Assembly: GCA_934317215.1 (NCBI GenBank)
Contig: CAKREH010000001.1
Coordinates: 124,001-188,000 of the forward strand
Reading direction: 5' to 3'
Length of the DNA: 64,000 nt
DNA from: an uncultured Roseburia sp.
GTDB lineage: Bacteria > Bacillota > Clostridia > Lachnospirales > Lachnospiraceae
How positions within the stretch are numbered: the first letter of the stretch is position 1; every line of letters starts with the position of its first letter. Of the stretch, positions 17,884 to 26,948 are shown in pieces. A model generated the notes under the pieces. That model saw nothing but the letters and a program-made list of their open reading frames with translations, was not told the origin of the DNA and searched no databases. Position numbers and translations under genes: made by a program.

Positions 17884-19605
17884 TTAACGTTTCAGGTTAA
17901 CCAGTTCCTCTAACAGGCTATCTGATGTTGTGATGATACGGGAGTTTGCCTGGAAACCACGCTGTGTGATGATCATCTGTGTGAACTCCGTGGACAAGTC
18001 TACGTTAGACATCTCAAGTTCTCCGGATGTCATGGAACTTCCGTCTGCAGAAATTTCAACACCAATTCCATCAAATTCACCTGAGTTTAAGGTTGTACGA
18101 TAACAGTTCTCTCCAACCTTTTCAAGACCGGATGCATTTGCAAACTGCGCAACAGCGATCTGTCCAAGTGTTTCTGTATTACCATTATCATAGGTACCTG
18201 TGATAAGACCATTGTTATCGATGGAAATACCGATCATGGCACCTAATTTCTTTCCTTTGCCGGTTGTGCCATCTTCCAATGATCCGGTCGACATAACCGC
18301 CGTGGATTTACCACCATTGTTTGCATCTTTCAGACCGGAGAAATCAATGGTAATATTGTCAAACTGTGTCGGTGTATTTCCAAGCTTACTCATATTAAGT
18401 GTAACTGTGTTTGCCTTACTTCCTGCTTTATCTAATGTTCCATCCGCCTTATATTTATCCCGTTCTCCGACTCCTGAAAATGTACCATCTTTCGTACTAA
18501 ATGCAATCTCATAATCAGTCACATCACCCGTCAATGTCAAAACGCCTGTTCCAGCATCAACTTTTGCCGTTACTGTTGCCGTTGTTCCGGTTGGTGGATT
18601 AATTTTGCTCTGCATGGCATCAGAAATCCCATATACCTGTTTCAAGCTATATGGTCCAGTTCCGTCCGCACATGTAAAAGACTTATCTGCATCACTATAT
18701 GTAAGTAACTTATTATTATCCGCACTACTTCCTACATATATTTTTCCATTTGTATCCAGGAAGTACCCACTCTGTACTTGTTTATAGGTTCCTAAAGTGA
18801 TATTTGTTTCTTTTTTACCAAAAATATCATCTACATCGACTGTTTTTCCATCCTGAGTCTTTTGAGTTTCCGCATCATAGAATGTTGTTCCGTCACTATT
18901 TAAGATTTTTTCCAGTTCCACCGTATATTTTCCATCTGTTCCTGTAGATTTCATTGCAAAACGCGCTGTATAGGAATAACCGAGATTATCAAAAAATGTC
19001 AGTGTTTTTACAAGTCCTGTATCCGACAGTACATCCGTATCGTTTTTATCAATGATACCGGAAACATTTGCCTGTGTGGTTGCTTCCGGAGCAGATGTCA
19101 GATTAGATGTCTGCATAACACGAAGTGCCGATACCGTATCTTTTCTGATTTCTCCGGTAGTCGGATCCACCTGCCATCCCATAACCGTGTAACCGGTGGA
19201 CGTCATACATAAGTTGCCTGCACCATCTACATAGAAAGAGCCTGCTCTGGTAAACAGGTTCTCAGAACCGTTGTTAACTACAAAAAAGTTTGTCGTCGAC
19301 TGGTCTGATAAACGGATATCAAATGCGCGTCCGGTTGTCTCCGCTGCACCGGAAGTTGTGATGCTTAAATTTGTTGCACCGGTCGTAACACCAAGACCGA
19401 TCTGTTTTGCATTCACACCGCCGGTACCTGTTGCTGCGTTCGCACCGGATGCATTGCTTGTCATCTGGTATAAAACATCCTGAAATACGACTGAGGATGA
19501 TTTAAAAGCTACTGTGTTTACGTTGGCGATATTGTTACCAATAACGTCCATTTTTGTCTGATGTGTCTTAAGACCTGACACAGCAGAGTACATTGATCTC
19601 ATCAT
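17884..19605 (-). CDS. flgE: FlgE, flagellar hook protein
   Basis: A 573-aa hook protein. The N-terminus (MMRSMYSAVSGLKTHQTKMDVIGNNIANVNT) is the conserved flagellar rod/hook motif, and the C-terminus (FTQMIITQRGFQANSRIITTSDSLLEELVNLKR) is the matching helix. The central, surface-exposed part is Thr/Gly/Asp-rich and longer than in short FlgE proteins, as is common in clostridia. It lies downstream of flgD and the conserved small flagellar gene. Confidence 0.95.
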   Translation of the reverse strand: MMRSMYSAVSGLKTHQTKMDVIGNNIANVNTVAFKSSSVVFQDVLYQMTSNASGANAATGTGGVNAKQIGLGVTTGATNLSITTSGAAETTGRAFDIRLSDQSTTNFFVVNNGSENLFTRAGSFYVDGAGNLCMTSTGYTVMGWQVDPTTGEIRKDTVSALRVMQTSNLTSAPEATTQANVSGIIDKNDTDVLSDTGLVKTLTFFDNLGYSYTARFAMKSTGTDGKYTVELEKILNSDGTTFYDAETQKTQDGKTVDVDDIFGKKETNITLGTYKQVQSGYFLDTNGKIYVGSSADNNKLLTYSDADKSFTCADGTGPYSLKQVYGISDAMQSKINPPTGTTATVTAKVDAGTGVLTLTGDVTDYEIAFSTKDGTFSGVGERDKYKADGTLDKAGSKANTVTLNMSKLGNTPTQFDNITIDFSGLKDANNGGKSTAVMSTGSLEDGTTGKGKKLGAMIGISIDNNGLITGTYDNGNTETLGQIAVAQFANASGLEKVGENCYRTTLNSGEFDGIGVEISADGSSMTSGELEMSNVDLSTEFTQMIITQRGFQANSRIITTSDSLLEELVNLKR

Positions 19606-19685
19606 AGTTGAAATTGACCTCCTAAGTTCTTTTGTGCTGCTTTCCCTTCTGTCATTCCGGGAATCTAGCCTCCATTTCGGTCCGG

Positions 19686-20081
19686 CTACATGATCACAGC
19701 ACCATCAATATTGGTATAAATATTATCATCGGACTCTGTCCGGTCCATTGCTGTAACGACTGTCCTGTTCGGAACATTTACGATAAAAGCGAGTGAATCA
19801 ACAATTACCAACGATTCTCTGATTCCCTTTTCACCAGCCTTATCAACGCCTGTTTCAAGCCGTTCATTCTGTTCATCTGACAGATTGATATTACGATCCA
19901 TCAGGCGCATCGTGGCGTGTTTGGAAAATTTAAGTGTCCCATCTGCTTTCGCATCCTGCTTCTGCTTTAAAATATCTTCAAAAGAGACACCACTCGAAGT
20001 TACCGCATCCGTGCTTTTCCGAGTCAGATACTGGTCAGTTACCTGCTCAATGGAAGCAAACTGGTTACTGATCTTATTCAT
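19686..20081 (-). CDS. Conserved flagellar-operon protein (TIGR02530-like)
   Basis: A 131-aa protein with the family signature FSKHATMRLMDRNINLS and VDSLAFIVNVPNRTVVTAMDR. Members occur between flgD and flgE in many Clostridia flagellar operons. Their function is not clear; a role in hook assembly is inferred from the position. No membrane or signal segment is seen. Confidence 0.82.
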   Translation of the reverse strand: MNKISNQFASIEQVTDQYLTRKSTDAVTSSGVSFEDILKQKQDAKADGTLKFSKHATMRLMDRNINLSDEQNERLETGVDKAGEKGIRESLVIVDSLAFIVNVPNRTVVTAMDRTESDDNIYTNIDGAVIM

Positions 20082-20106
20082 AATCGCATTTCCCTTCTGT
20101 CAGATA

Positions 20107-20850
20107 TCAGGTTTTATCTGTATCTGTCTTTGTGTCTGTATCCGTTTTTGTATCTGTTCCTGTTGTTGTATCTGTCTTTGTATCTGTTTTCGCATCGGTA
20201 TCCGTATCTTTCTTTGTATACCAGTCTTTTCCTGCAAGTTTTTCCATCTGTGCAAGCAGTTCCTGATATTTTTTCAAAGTATCTGTATTAATCTTTGACT
20301 GCTGATATGAATTCAGATTATCATAATATGTCTTTAAATTCTTGACATCATCTTTGTCGCTTAATGTAAGCTGTGCTGCGGATGGTAATTTGGCCACTGC
20401 AGAAGCAAACGTATTTGCAAGCGTTTCTGCCTCCATATATTCGGTATCGGCAACCTGATATACATCAGAAAGCGAATATAACACTCCGTTTACACAAATC
20501 TTCTGCTCACCATTTTCTTTCTGTACATAATCAACAAAACCTTCTGTCGCAGTTGTTTCTCCTGTAGAAGATGTTGTCTTAATAATAACATATTTTCCGA
20601 CAAGTGCATTTGCATTGCTGCTCTCGATCGTACTCTGCATACCAAGTGTTGCTTCCATCTGTGAAAATGTAGCAAGCTGTGCAACATACTCCGTATTGCT
20701 GGTAGGCTCTAACGGATCCTGATACTGCATCTCTGCACATAACAGCTGTAAGAACTGGTCATAGCCAAGGTCATTGCTGGTATCCGATTTGCTTGTAGTA
20801 CTGGTATCCTTTGGTATTTTTCCGTCTTCAACGGGCTGAACTAATGCCAT
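20107..20850 (-). CDS. flgD: FlgD, hook-cap/scaffold protein
   Basis: A 247-aa hook scaffold protein. The N-terminal half has the FlgD signature (DQFLQLLCAEMQYQDPLEP and FSQMEATLGMQ), followed by a domain with VGKYVIIKT. The last 32 residues or so are a low-complexity Lys/Thr/Asp repeat (KTDTDTKTD) coded by an imprecise DNA repeat. This tail is unusual and may vary in length. Confidence 0.92.
   Translation of the reverse strand: MALVQPVEDGKIPKDTSTTSKSDTSNDLGYDQFLQLLCAEMQYQDPLEPTSNTEYVAQLATFSQMEATLGMQSTIESSNANALVGKYVIIKTTSSTGETTATEGFVDYVQKENGEQKICVNGVLYSLSDVYQVADTEYMEAETLANTFASAVAKLPSAAQLTLSDKDDVKNLKTYYDNLNSYQQSKINTDTLKKYQELLAQMEKLAGKDWYTKKDTDTDAKTDTKTDTTTGTDTKTDTDTKTDTDKT
20109..20215 (-). 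repeat. Short tandem repeats in the flgD 3' end
   Basis: Imprecise repeats of a plus-strand TGTATCTG-type unit encode the Lys-Thr-Asp tail of FlgD. The copies are diverged but in frame. Confidence 0.75.
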
Positions 20851-20872
20851 TTTATTTCTCCTTTCTTTTGTG

Positions 20873-22438
20873 TTAAGCAGTATAATCTACGGAATTACCG
20901 TGATCTGCCATAATCTGTGCCACAAGAACTTCTTCCTCACTCATAACTCCAGAGAGTTCATCTAAATCATCCAGATTGATTCTCCTTGTTTTCGGTGAAG
21001 CTTTTTCCTGCTCTTCTGCCTGTCTCTCTTCCTGTTTTGCATTCTGCTCTAAGTTTTTTTCAAACTCATGGCTTCCAACCGTAACCTCCACGGCATCCAC
21101 CTTAACACCCGCCTGATTCATACTCTGTTTGAGTTCTGCCATCTGCGCTTCTAACGCTTCTTTTACCAGTTCGTTCTGTGTCATAATATGAGCAGATACA
21201 TTGCCTTCTTTGGTTGTCACTTCAATATAAAGTTTACCAAGATGTTCCGGATTCAGCTGCATCTCCATCGTTGTCTGAGTATCACGGACAGTAAGTTTTG
21301 TAAATTCTGTTACCTGACGGATCAGATCTAACGTATCAAGCTGTCTTGAAAATTCCGGCACATTCTCCGATGTTTTTACCGCTGCCACATCTGCCACATG
21401 TTCCTGATTCACAAATACAGTCTGGTTCGCTGTATTTCCCGATTCATTCCTGCCACCTGTCTGTCCCCTGTCAAGTTCTGCCTTTGCGTCCTGTCCTTTT
21501 GATTCTTCCGGCATCAGATTATCTTTCTCTGTCAATACTGTTTCATCCTGCGGATCATCCGCATTTTTGACATCTTCTATATCTTCTGTTACTTCTTTTT
21601 GTAAAACGATATTGTTTTCCGGCTTCTGTGTTTCCGTTTCATCTGCATTTAATACTGTCTGAACTATTTTATCATCTTTTGCATCTGAATCTGCCTGATC
21701 CGGTACATCATCAGTTACCGTCTGCACAACATTGTCATCTGCCGGCATCTGCTCCACATCCGCATTTACTGTTGTTGTTTCTGCTTCTGGCATTTCTGCC
21801 GTTGTGGTTTCAACTGCCGGCATTTCTGCTGTTGCTGTCGTCGCAGCTTCTGCAACTGTTTCATTGAACATTTGTGGTGTCATACCAAGTTCATCCAGCA
21901 GGTTCTGTGACAGTTCTCCAATCTCGTTTATGATTTCTACAAATGAACTGTCGCACAGCAATTCCCCAACATCCCCACATCCTGTGAGTTCCGCCGTAAG
22001 CTGTGCAAGCTGATTTGGCTGTATAAGATCTGCAATAGTAATCCCCAGCTTCTGCATGGCATCTGTGATTTCTTCATCTGTCACACCAAGCTTATCTTTT
22101 AAGACCTGCCGCACATCCTCATCAAATGCCGCTAACTTTTCATCTGCATTTTCTGTCTGAATGTCTGTTCTGCCTGCTGAATTATCTTTTATACTACCTA
22201 CAGCATTCTGATAACGTTCATAGTTATCTGCCACACTGCCTTTACCGGTTACAGCTGACATATCCTGTCTGCTATTCTGCCCGCCATAATTGTAACCGTC
22301 TCCAACCTGGGTTGTCATCTGGCTCATCACTTCTGCAAACTGAACTTTCAGATCTCCTTCTTTTGTTCCGGTCAATGTCTGGCCGTTCTGTCCTAAGGAC
22401 ATAATTCCAGTCACTTCTGAAACACTCGTGCTTCCCAT
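20873..22438 (-). CDS. fliK: FliK, hook-length control protein
   Basis: A 521-aa hook-length ruler and substrate-specificity switch. The middle is low-complexity and acidic (repeats like EMPAVETTTAEMPEAETTT), as expected of FliK. The conserved C-terminal domain is visible in EMQLNPEHLGKLYIEVTTKEGNVSAHI, followed by VDAVEVTVGSHEFE. It lies between the MgtE_N-like gene and flgD. The length of the central region should reflect hook length. Confidence 0.92.
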   Translation of the reverse strand: MGSTSVSEVTGIMSLGQNGQTLTGTKEGDLKVQFAEVMSQMTTQVGDGYNYGGQNSRQDMSAVTGKGSVADNYERYQNAVGSIKDNSAGRTDIQTENADEKLAAFDEDVRQVLKDKLGVTDEEITDAMQKLGITIADLIQPNQLAQLTAELTGCGDVGELLCDSSFVEIINEIGELSQNLLDELGMTPQMFNETVAEAATTATAEMPAVETTTAEMPEAETTTVNADVEQMPADDNVVQTVTDDVPDQADSDAKDDKIVQTVLNADETETQKPENNIVLQKEVTEDIEDVKNADDPQDETVLTEKDNLMPEESKGQDAKAELDRGQTGGRNESGNTANQTVFVNQEHVADVAAVKTSENVPEFSRQLDTLDLIRQVTEFTKLTVRDTQTTMEMQLNPEHLGKLYIEVTTKEGNVSAHIMTQNELVKEALEAQMAELKQSMNQAGVKVDAVEVTVGSHEFEKNLEQNAKQEERQAEEQEKASPKTRRINLDDLDELSGVMSEEEVLVAQIMADHGNSVDYTA

Positions 22439-22485
22439 GTTTCTTCCTCCTTTCCCTTTCGCTGCATGTATTGCCGCTTAATGAT

Positions 22486-23328
22486 CTATTCTGAAGGTTT
22501 CATGATCTCTGTTACCTTTGCAGCGGTATCAGAACTCATTTTACCAAGAATAGCAGCTCTTGAATCTGCATCCATACCATTCAAAATCTGTGCAACCAGT
22601 TTCAGGTTGTCTGTCATGGTATCAAAAATTGCTGCTGCCTCTTTCGGTTTCATAGATGAGTATGTCTTGATGTAATCGTCAAGCTGCTCATCCTCCGCCG
22701 TCTGTGCCACTACCTGCTTATACAGTACTTCTGCATTGGCAGGATCGATACTTTCATAATATTTCTTATATTCTTCAATATCCGGGGCTACATCTGAAAA
22801 AACAACATCCTCATAAAAGCTCTGCTTTTCCTTTTCAAATTCTGCCTCGTTTTCCTTATATTGCTGTAATTCCTGCGACTGTGCTTCCAACTGGCTGATA
22901 TAATCCGCATCTGCAGAAGATGCATTCTGCGCATCTGCCAGTTCCTTTTCAAGTTCCTTGATACGTTCAACCGCATCTGCCATAGTATCGTATGCATAAG
23001 CACTGTCTTCTGTAGAAATTTCTTTCACCGCATCATCCGGTAAAATCTTATTCACATAAGGGACATCTTTTAAAATCGGTGCAAGCACACCCGATCCAAA
23101 TCCTCCAACATCCCATTTGATCAGAAGTACTATAATTGCAAGCCATACAATTATGATCAGAAGGGAAACAAAAAATACCGCAACTTTACTGCCGCCGCTT
23201 TCTTCTTCAAGTTCATCACTCTCTGCTGCATGCTGCGCTTTTTTCTGCTTTGCTTCTTCTTTCTTTCTTTGTTTTTCTTCTTTTTTTGCGGCCTTTTTAT
23301 CTACAACTTCTTCTTTTTCTTCTGCCAT
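22486..23328 (-). CDS. YlxF/MotE-like membrane protein with MgtE_N domain
   Basis: A 280-aa protein from the ATG at 23328. It has a highly charged N-terminal tail, one transmembrane helix (about residues 47-70), a coiled coil (about 120-190) and a C-terminal MgtE_N-like domain (YSSMKPKEAAAIFDTMTDN). Genes of this kind sit between fliJ and fliK in Firmicutes. Their role is probably structural, in stator or basal-body assembly. The start is set by GGAGG five bases upstream; an earlier TTG lacks such a site. Confidence 0.8.
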   Translation of the reverse strand: MAEEKEEVVDKKAAKKEEKQRKKEEAKQKKAQHAAESDELEEESGGSKVAVFFVSLLIIIVWLAIIVLLIKWDVGGFGSGVLAPILKDVPYVNKILPDDAVKEISTEDSAYAYDTMADAVERIKELEKELADAQNASSADADYISQLEAQSQELQQYKENEAEFEKEKQSFYEDVVFSDVAPDIEEYKKYYESIDPANAEVLYKQVVAQTAEDEQLDDYIKTYSSMKPKEAAAIFDTMTDNLKLVAQILNGMDADSRAAILGKMSSDTAAKVTEIMKPSE

Positions 23329-23354
23329 ATTTTCCTCCTGTCCGCTCAAACTGC

Positions 23355-23807
23355 CTAACTACGCTGTCCATCATCGTGATAGGTATAACTGACAAGTTCA
23401 TCTATCTCTTTTGACTCTTCATGTAAAAGTTCCTGTTTAAATGTCTCAAAAGCTTTTTCTTTGAGCTTTTCATGCGTCTTACGTTCAATCATTGCCTCAT
23501 TCAACTGTTTTCTTGCTAATTCAACACTGCGTTCTGCCGCGTGTACATTCATCATCTGGCTTCGCTGTTTGCTTTTTAAGACATCAATTGCATTTCTGCA
23601 TTCACGGATTTCCAAGACATTAATGCTGCCGCTTACCAATTCTCTTGCTTTTGATTCATAACCAGCTCTCCGGATCAAAATTTCCTGTAATTTCTGCTGT
23701 TCCGTCGCCAATTGCGCATTCGCCATACCATAGGCTGTCTTTGCCTGATTTTCCATTTTTTCTTTGATATCTAAAATGTTCTGCATTCTGTATCTGAACT
23801 TCGCCAT
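23355..23807 (-). CDS. fliJ: FliJ, flagellar export chaperone
   Basis: A 150-aa, mostly helical, coiled-coil protein typical of FliJ, which links the FliI ATPase to FlhA. The N-terminus (MAKFRYRMQNILDIKEKMENQAK) matches the family. It lies between fliI and the MgtE_N-like gene. Confidence 0.9.
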   Translation of the reverse strand: MAKFRYRMQNILDIKEKMENQAKTAYGMANAQLATEQQKLQEILIRRAGYESKARELVSGSINVLEIRECRNAIDVLKSKQRSQMMNVHAAERSVELARKQLNEAMIERKTHEKLKEKAFETFKQELLHEESKEIDELVSYTYHDDGQRS

Positions 23808-23821
23808 GTTAAGAACCTTCC

Positions 23822-25129
23822 TTAATTTTCAAATAATTTCCGCAGCAGATCTATCTCTTCACTGAATTCAAATTTTTCATCTGTCTTCTGCATCAGAAAT
23901 TCATTTACTGCCTGAATTTTCTGAATCGCATAATCAATTTCACGGTTGGTTCCGTTTTTATATGCTCCGATATTGATCAGATCTTCTGCCTCGTTATAAG
24001 TGGCCATAACATTTCTTAATTTCCCTGCAAGCTCTTTGTGCTCACTTGTTGCAATCGAACTCATGACACGGGAAATACTCTGTAAAACATCAATTGCAGG
24101 ATAATGATTTTTCTGTCCCAGTTTTCTGGACAACATAATATGTCCGTCCAAAATACTTCTCGCTGTATCTGTGATCGGTTCATTCATATCATCACCATCT
24201 ACAAGCACGGTATAAAGTCCGGTAATTGATCCTTTATCTGAAGTTCCAGCCCGTTCTAAGAGTTTTGGCATTTCCGAATAGACACTCGGCGGATATCCTC
24301 TTGTTACCGGTGGTTCCCCGGATGCCAGTCCGATCTCCCTCTGTGCCATGGAAAAACGTGTCAGTGAATCCATCATCAGCAATACATCTTTCCCCTGATC
24401 CCTGAAATATTCAGCTATCGCCGTTGCTGTTTTCGCTGCTTTGTTTCTTATCAGTGCAGGTTTATCGGATGTTGCAACAATAACCACGGAACGTTTCATA
24501 CCTTCTTCACCAAGATCACGTTCCACGAATTCTCTTACTTCTCTTCCCCGCTCACCAATCAGTGCAATCACATTGACATCTGCCTTTGTATTTCTTGCAA
24601 ACATACCAAGCAGTGTACTTTTTCCAACACCGGATCCGGCAAAGATACCAATTCTCTGACCTTTTCCAACAGTGATCAGACCATCCACTGCTTTAACTCC
24701 CAAAGGCAGGACTTCATCAATGATCTTTCTTGCCATAGGATCCGGTGGCAGTGCTTCAACCGGATAATCATAGGAAAACGATAATTCTTCCACATCAGTC
24801 GGTCGCCCTATTCCATCTAAAGTATGCCCCAACAGGTCCTCTCCAACCTTTACCGTCAGCGGATGACCTGTGTTTTCTACAATACAGCCAACACCAATTC
24901 CCTCCACGCTTTCAAATGGCATCAAAAGTAAATGTTTATCACGGAATCCGACCACTTCAGCCATCGTCGAAATACTTTGTTCCCGGTCAATAATGATACG
25001 GCACAGATCATTCAGTTTTGCATTTGGTCCTACAGATTCAATTGTAAGACCGACAATCTTTGTCACCTTGCCCAGACGGTTAAAATACGTCTTATCTGCA
25101 AGCTGAAGATATTTGTCAAATGTATACAT
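23822..25129 (-). CDS. fliI: FliI, flagellum-specific ATPase
   Basis: A 435-aa ATPase of the export apparatus, related to the F1 beta subunit. Walker A is GIFAGSGVGKSTLLGM, Walker B is VLLMMDSLTRF, followed by the conserved AQREIGLASGEPP. It couples ATP hydrolysis to export with FliH and FliJ. Length is normal. Confidence 0.97.
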   Translation of the reverse strand: MYTFDKYLQLADKTYFNRLGKVTKIVGLTIESVGPNAKLNDLCRIIIDREQSISTMAEVVGFRDKHLLLMPFESVEGIGVGCIVENTGHPLTVKVGEDLLGHTLDGIGRPTDVEELSFSYDYPVEALPPDPMARKIIDEVLPLGVKAVDGLITVGKGQRIGIFAGSGVGKSTLLGMFARNTKADVNVIALIGERGREVREFVERDLGEEGMKRSVVIVATSDKPALIRNKAAKTATAIAEYFRDQGKDVLLMMDSLTRFSMAQREIGLASGEPPVTRGYPPSVYSEMPKLLERAGTSDKGSITGLYTVLVDGDDMNEPITDTARSILDGHIMLSRKLGQKNHYPAIDVLQSISRVMSSIATSEHKELAGKLRNVMATYNEAEDLINIGAYKNGTNREIDYAIQKIQAVNEFLMQKTDEKFEFSEEIDLLRKLFEN

Positions 25130-25144
25130 TCTGCCGCCTCACCT

Positions 25145-25939
25145 CTATGAACATAATGATTTGATATCCTTCATCAGATTATCAAGCTGTACATCTACAC
25201 CACAGTCGAATATTCCTGAATCCGTCTCTATGATGCATGCATTCTCATTCATTGTATAATCAGGAACAATTTCAAGTTCTATATCATGTCCAACATAATC
25301 TAATATTTCGTTTTTGTGCTTTTCCAAGAATGAAACATTATCTCCCGCAACTTTAACCCGGAACTTTTTCTCATCCTCTATATTTGCAATAGCATTATCA
25401 ATCAGATGAAGCAGGATTTCTTTCTTATCATCAAACTGGACATGAAAGACTTTATTAAACACATCTAATATCACATCTACCAGTTCTTTTTCCATATTCT
25501 TTTGTTTTTCCTGATAAGAATCCTGCAGCTGTATTTTTTTCTGCTGCTGCTCCTGTTCTAACTGCTGTTTTCTCTGATCATACTCCTGTTCTAATGTATT
25601 CTGTCCTTCCAGATAGCCTTGTCTCTTCGCTTCATCGCATATAGCTTCGGCCTCCTGTCTTGCATCATCAATCAGTACATCTGCCTGTGCTCTCGCCTGC
25701 GAAAGGATCTGTTCGGCTTTTTCATTGACAGCAGTCATATCCTGCTCCGGTTCTTCTACAGGAATTACATTATCTGTCTTTTCAGTGATAATTCCCTCCG
25801 CAAAGCCATCCGGTCCTACTGGTCGTTCTTTTTTTATCACTTCCCGTTTCAGAAGATCCTGTATATGATCATTTGAATTGATCACCCTTGCATTCTGATT
25901 CTCTGTATGTACGAACCACGGTTTATAAAGATTAGACAA
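25145..25939 (-). CDS. fliH: FliH, regulator of the FliI ATPase
   Basis: A 264-aa protein with a long charged coiled coil in the middle (about 85-145, rich in Gln/Glu/Lys) and a C-terminal domain that binds FliI. The TTG at 25939 (MSNLYKPWFV) is preferred because it fits the family N-terminus and has GGAGG upstream; a GTG at 25951 sits directly on that site. Either start overlaps the fliG 3' end, so translation is probably coupled. Confidence 0.88.
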   Translation of the reverse strand: MSNLYKPWFVHTENQNARVINSNDHIQDLLKREVIKKERPVGPDGFAEGIITEKTDNVIPVEEPEQDMTAVNEKAEQILSQARAQADVLIDDARQEAEAICDEAKRQGYLEGQNTLEQEYDQRKQQLEQEQQQKKIQLQDSYQEKQKNMEKELVDVILDVFNKVFHVQFDDKKEILLHLIDNAIANIEDEKKFRVKVAGDNVSFLEKHKNEILDYVGHDIELEIVPDYTMNENACIIETDSGIFDCGVDVQLDNLMKDIKSLCS

Positions 25940-26945
25940 CGATCTCGTCACCTCCGCCTCTGGAGATTACAATTTCTCCAGAATCCTCTAATTTACGAAT
26001 GACACTGACAACTTTCTGCTGAGCTTCCTCAACATCCTTCATACGGACAGGGCCCATAAACTCCATATCCTCTTTGATCATTGCAGCCAGTCGTTTTGAA
26101 AGATTCTTAAAGATAACGTTCTGTACTTCTTCGTTTGCAGCCTTTAAGGCAACTCCAAGGTCAGCATTATCGACGTCACGAAGTACTCTCTGGATTGCAC
26201 GGTCATCAAGCAGCAAAATATCTTCGAATACAAACATCTTCTTGCGGATCTCGTCTGCCAGCTCTGGTTCTTCGATTTCCAAAGACTCCATAATATGTTT
26301 TTCTGTCGTACGGTCTACCGTATTTAAAATATTTACGATGGCATCCACACCGCCAACAATAGTGTAATCCTGGTTGACAAGGGAAGAAAGTTTCTTTTCC
26401 AACACACGCTCTACCTCCTTGATCACATCCGGGGATGTACGATCCATCATTGCGATACGTTTTGCAACATCCGCCTGTTTTTCCGGTGGAAGTGCCCCAA
26501 TCACAAGTGCTGCCTGCGCCGATGTCAGATATGACAGAATCATTGCAATTGTCTGCGGATGTTCATCCTGGATGAAGTTCAGCAACTGACTTGGATCTGT
26601 TTTTCGAACAAATTCAAATGGACGTACCTGCAGGGATGCTGTAAGTTTTGTGATAACTTCCTGTGCCTTGTCCTCACCAAGAGCTTTATCCAGCAGTTCT
26701 TTTGCATATCCAATACCGCCTTCTGCAATATACTGCTGTGCCAGACAAATCTGATAAAATTCATTTAAAACATCTTCCTTAACCTGTGGCGAAACACTTC
26801 TGGTGTTCGCAATCTCAAGTGTCAGTTCTTCAATTTCATCTTCTTTTAAATGCTTAAAGATATCTGCAGACCGCTCCGGCCCTAAAGCAATCAAAAGGAT
26901 TGCTGCCTTTTGTATTCCAGTATAATCTTGTGTGTTCGTTGCCAT
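25932..26945 (-). CDS. fliG: FliG, flagellar motor switch protein
   Basis: A 337-aa rotor protein that interacts with MotA and sets the torque. The N-terminus (IQKAAILLIALGPERSADIFKHL) and the middle domain (EHPQTIAMILSYL) are conserved, and the C-terminal torque helix contains LLLDDRAIQRVLRDVD. Length and order (fliF-fliG-fliH) are standard. Confidence 0.97.
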   Translation of the reverse strand: MATNTQDYTGIQKAAILLIALGPERSADIFKHLKEDEIEELTLEIANTRSVSPQVKEDVLNEFYQICLAQQYIAEGGIGYAKELLDKALGEDKAQEVITKLTASLQVRPFEFVRKTDPSQLLNFIQDEHPQTIAMILSYLTSAQAALVIGALPPEKQADVAKRIAMMDRTSPDVIKEVERVLEKKLSSLVNQDYTIVGGVDAIVNILNTVDRTTEKHIMESLEIEEPELADEIRKKMFVFEDILLLDDRAIQRVLRDVDNADLGVALKAANEEVQNVIFKNLSKRLAAMIKEDMEFMGPVRMKDVEEAQQKVVSVIRKLEDSGEIVISRGGGDEIVV

Positions 26946-26948
26946 ACC

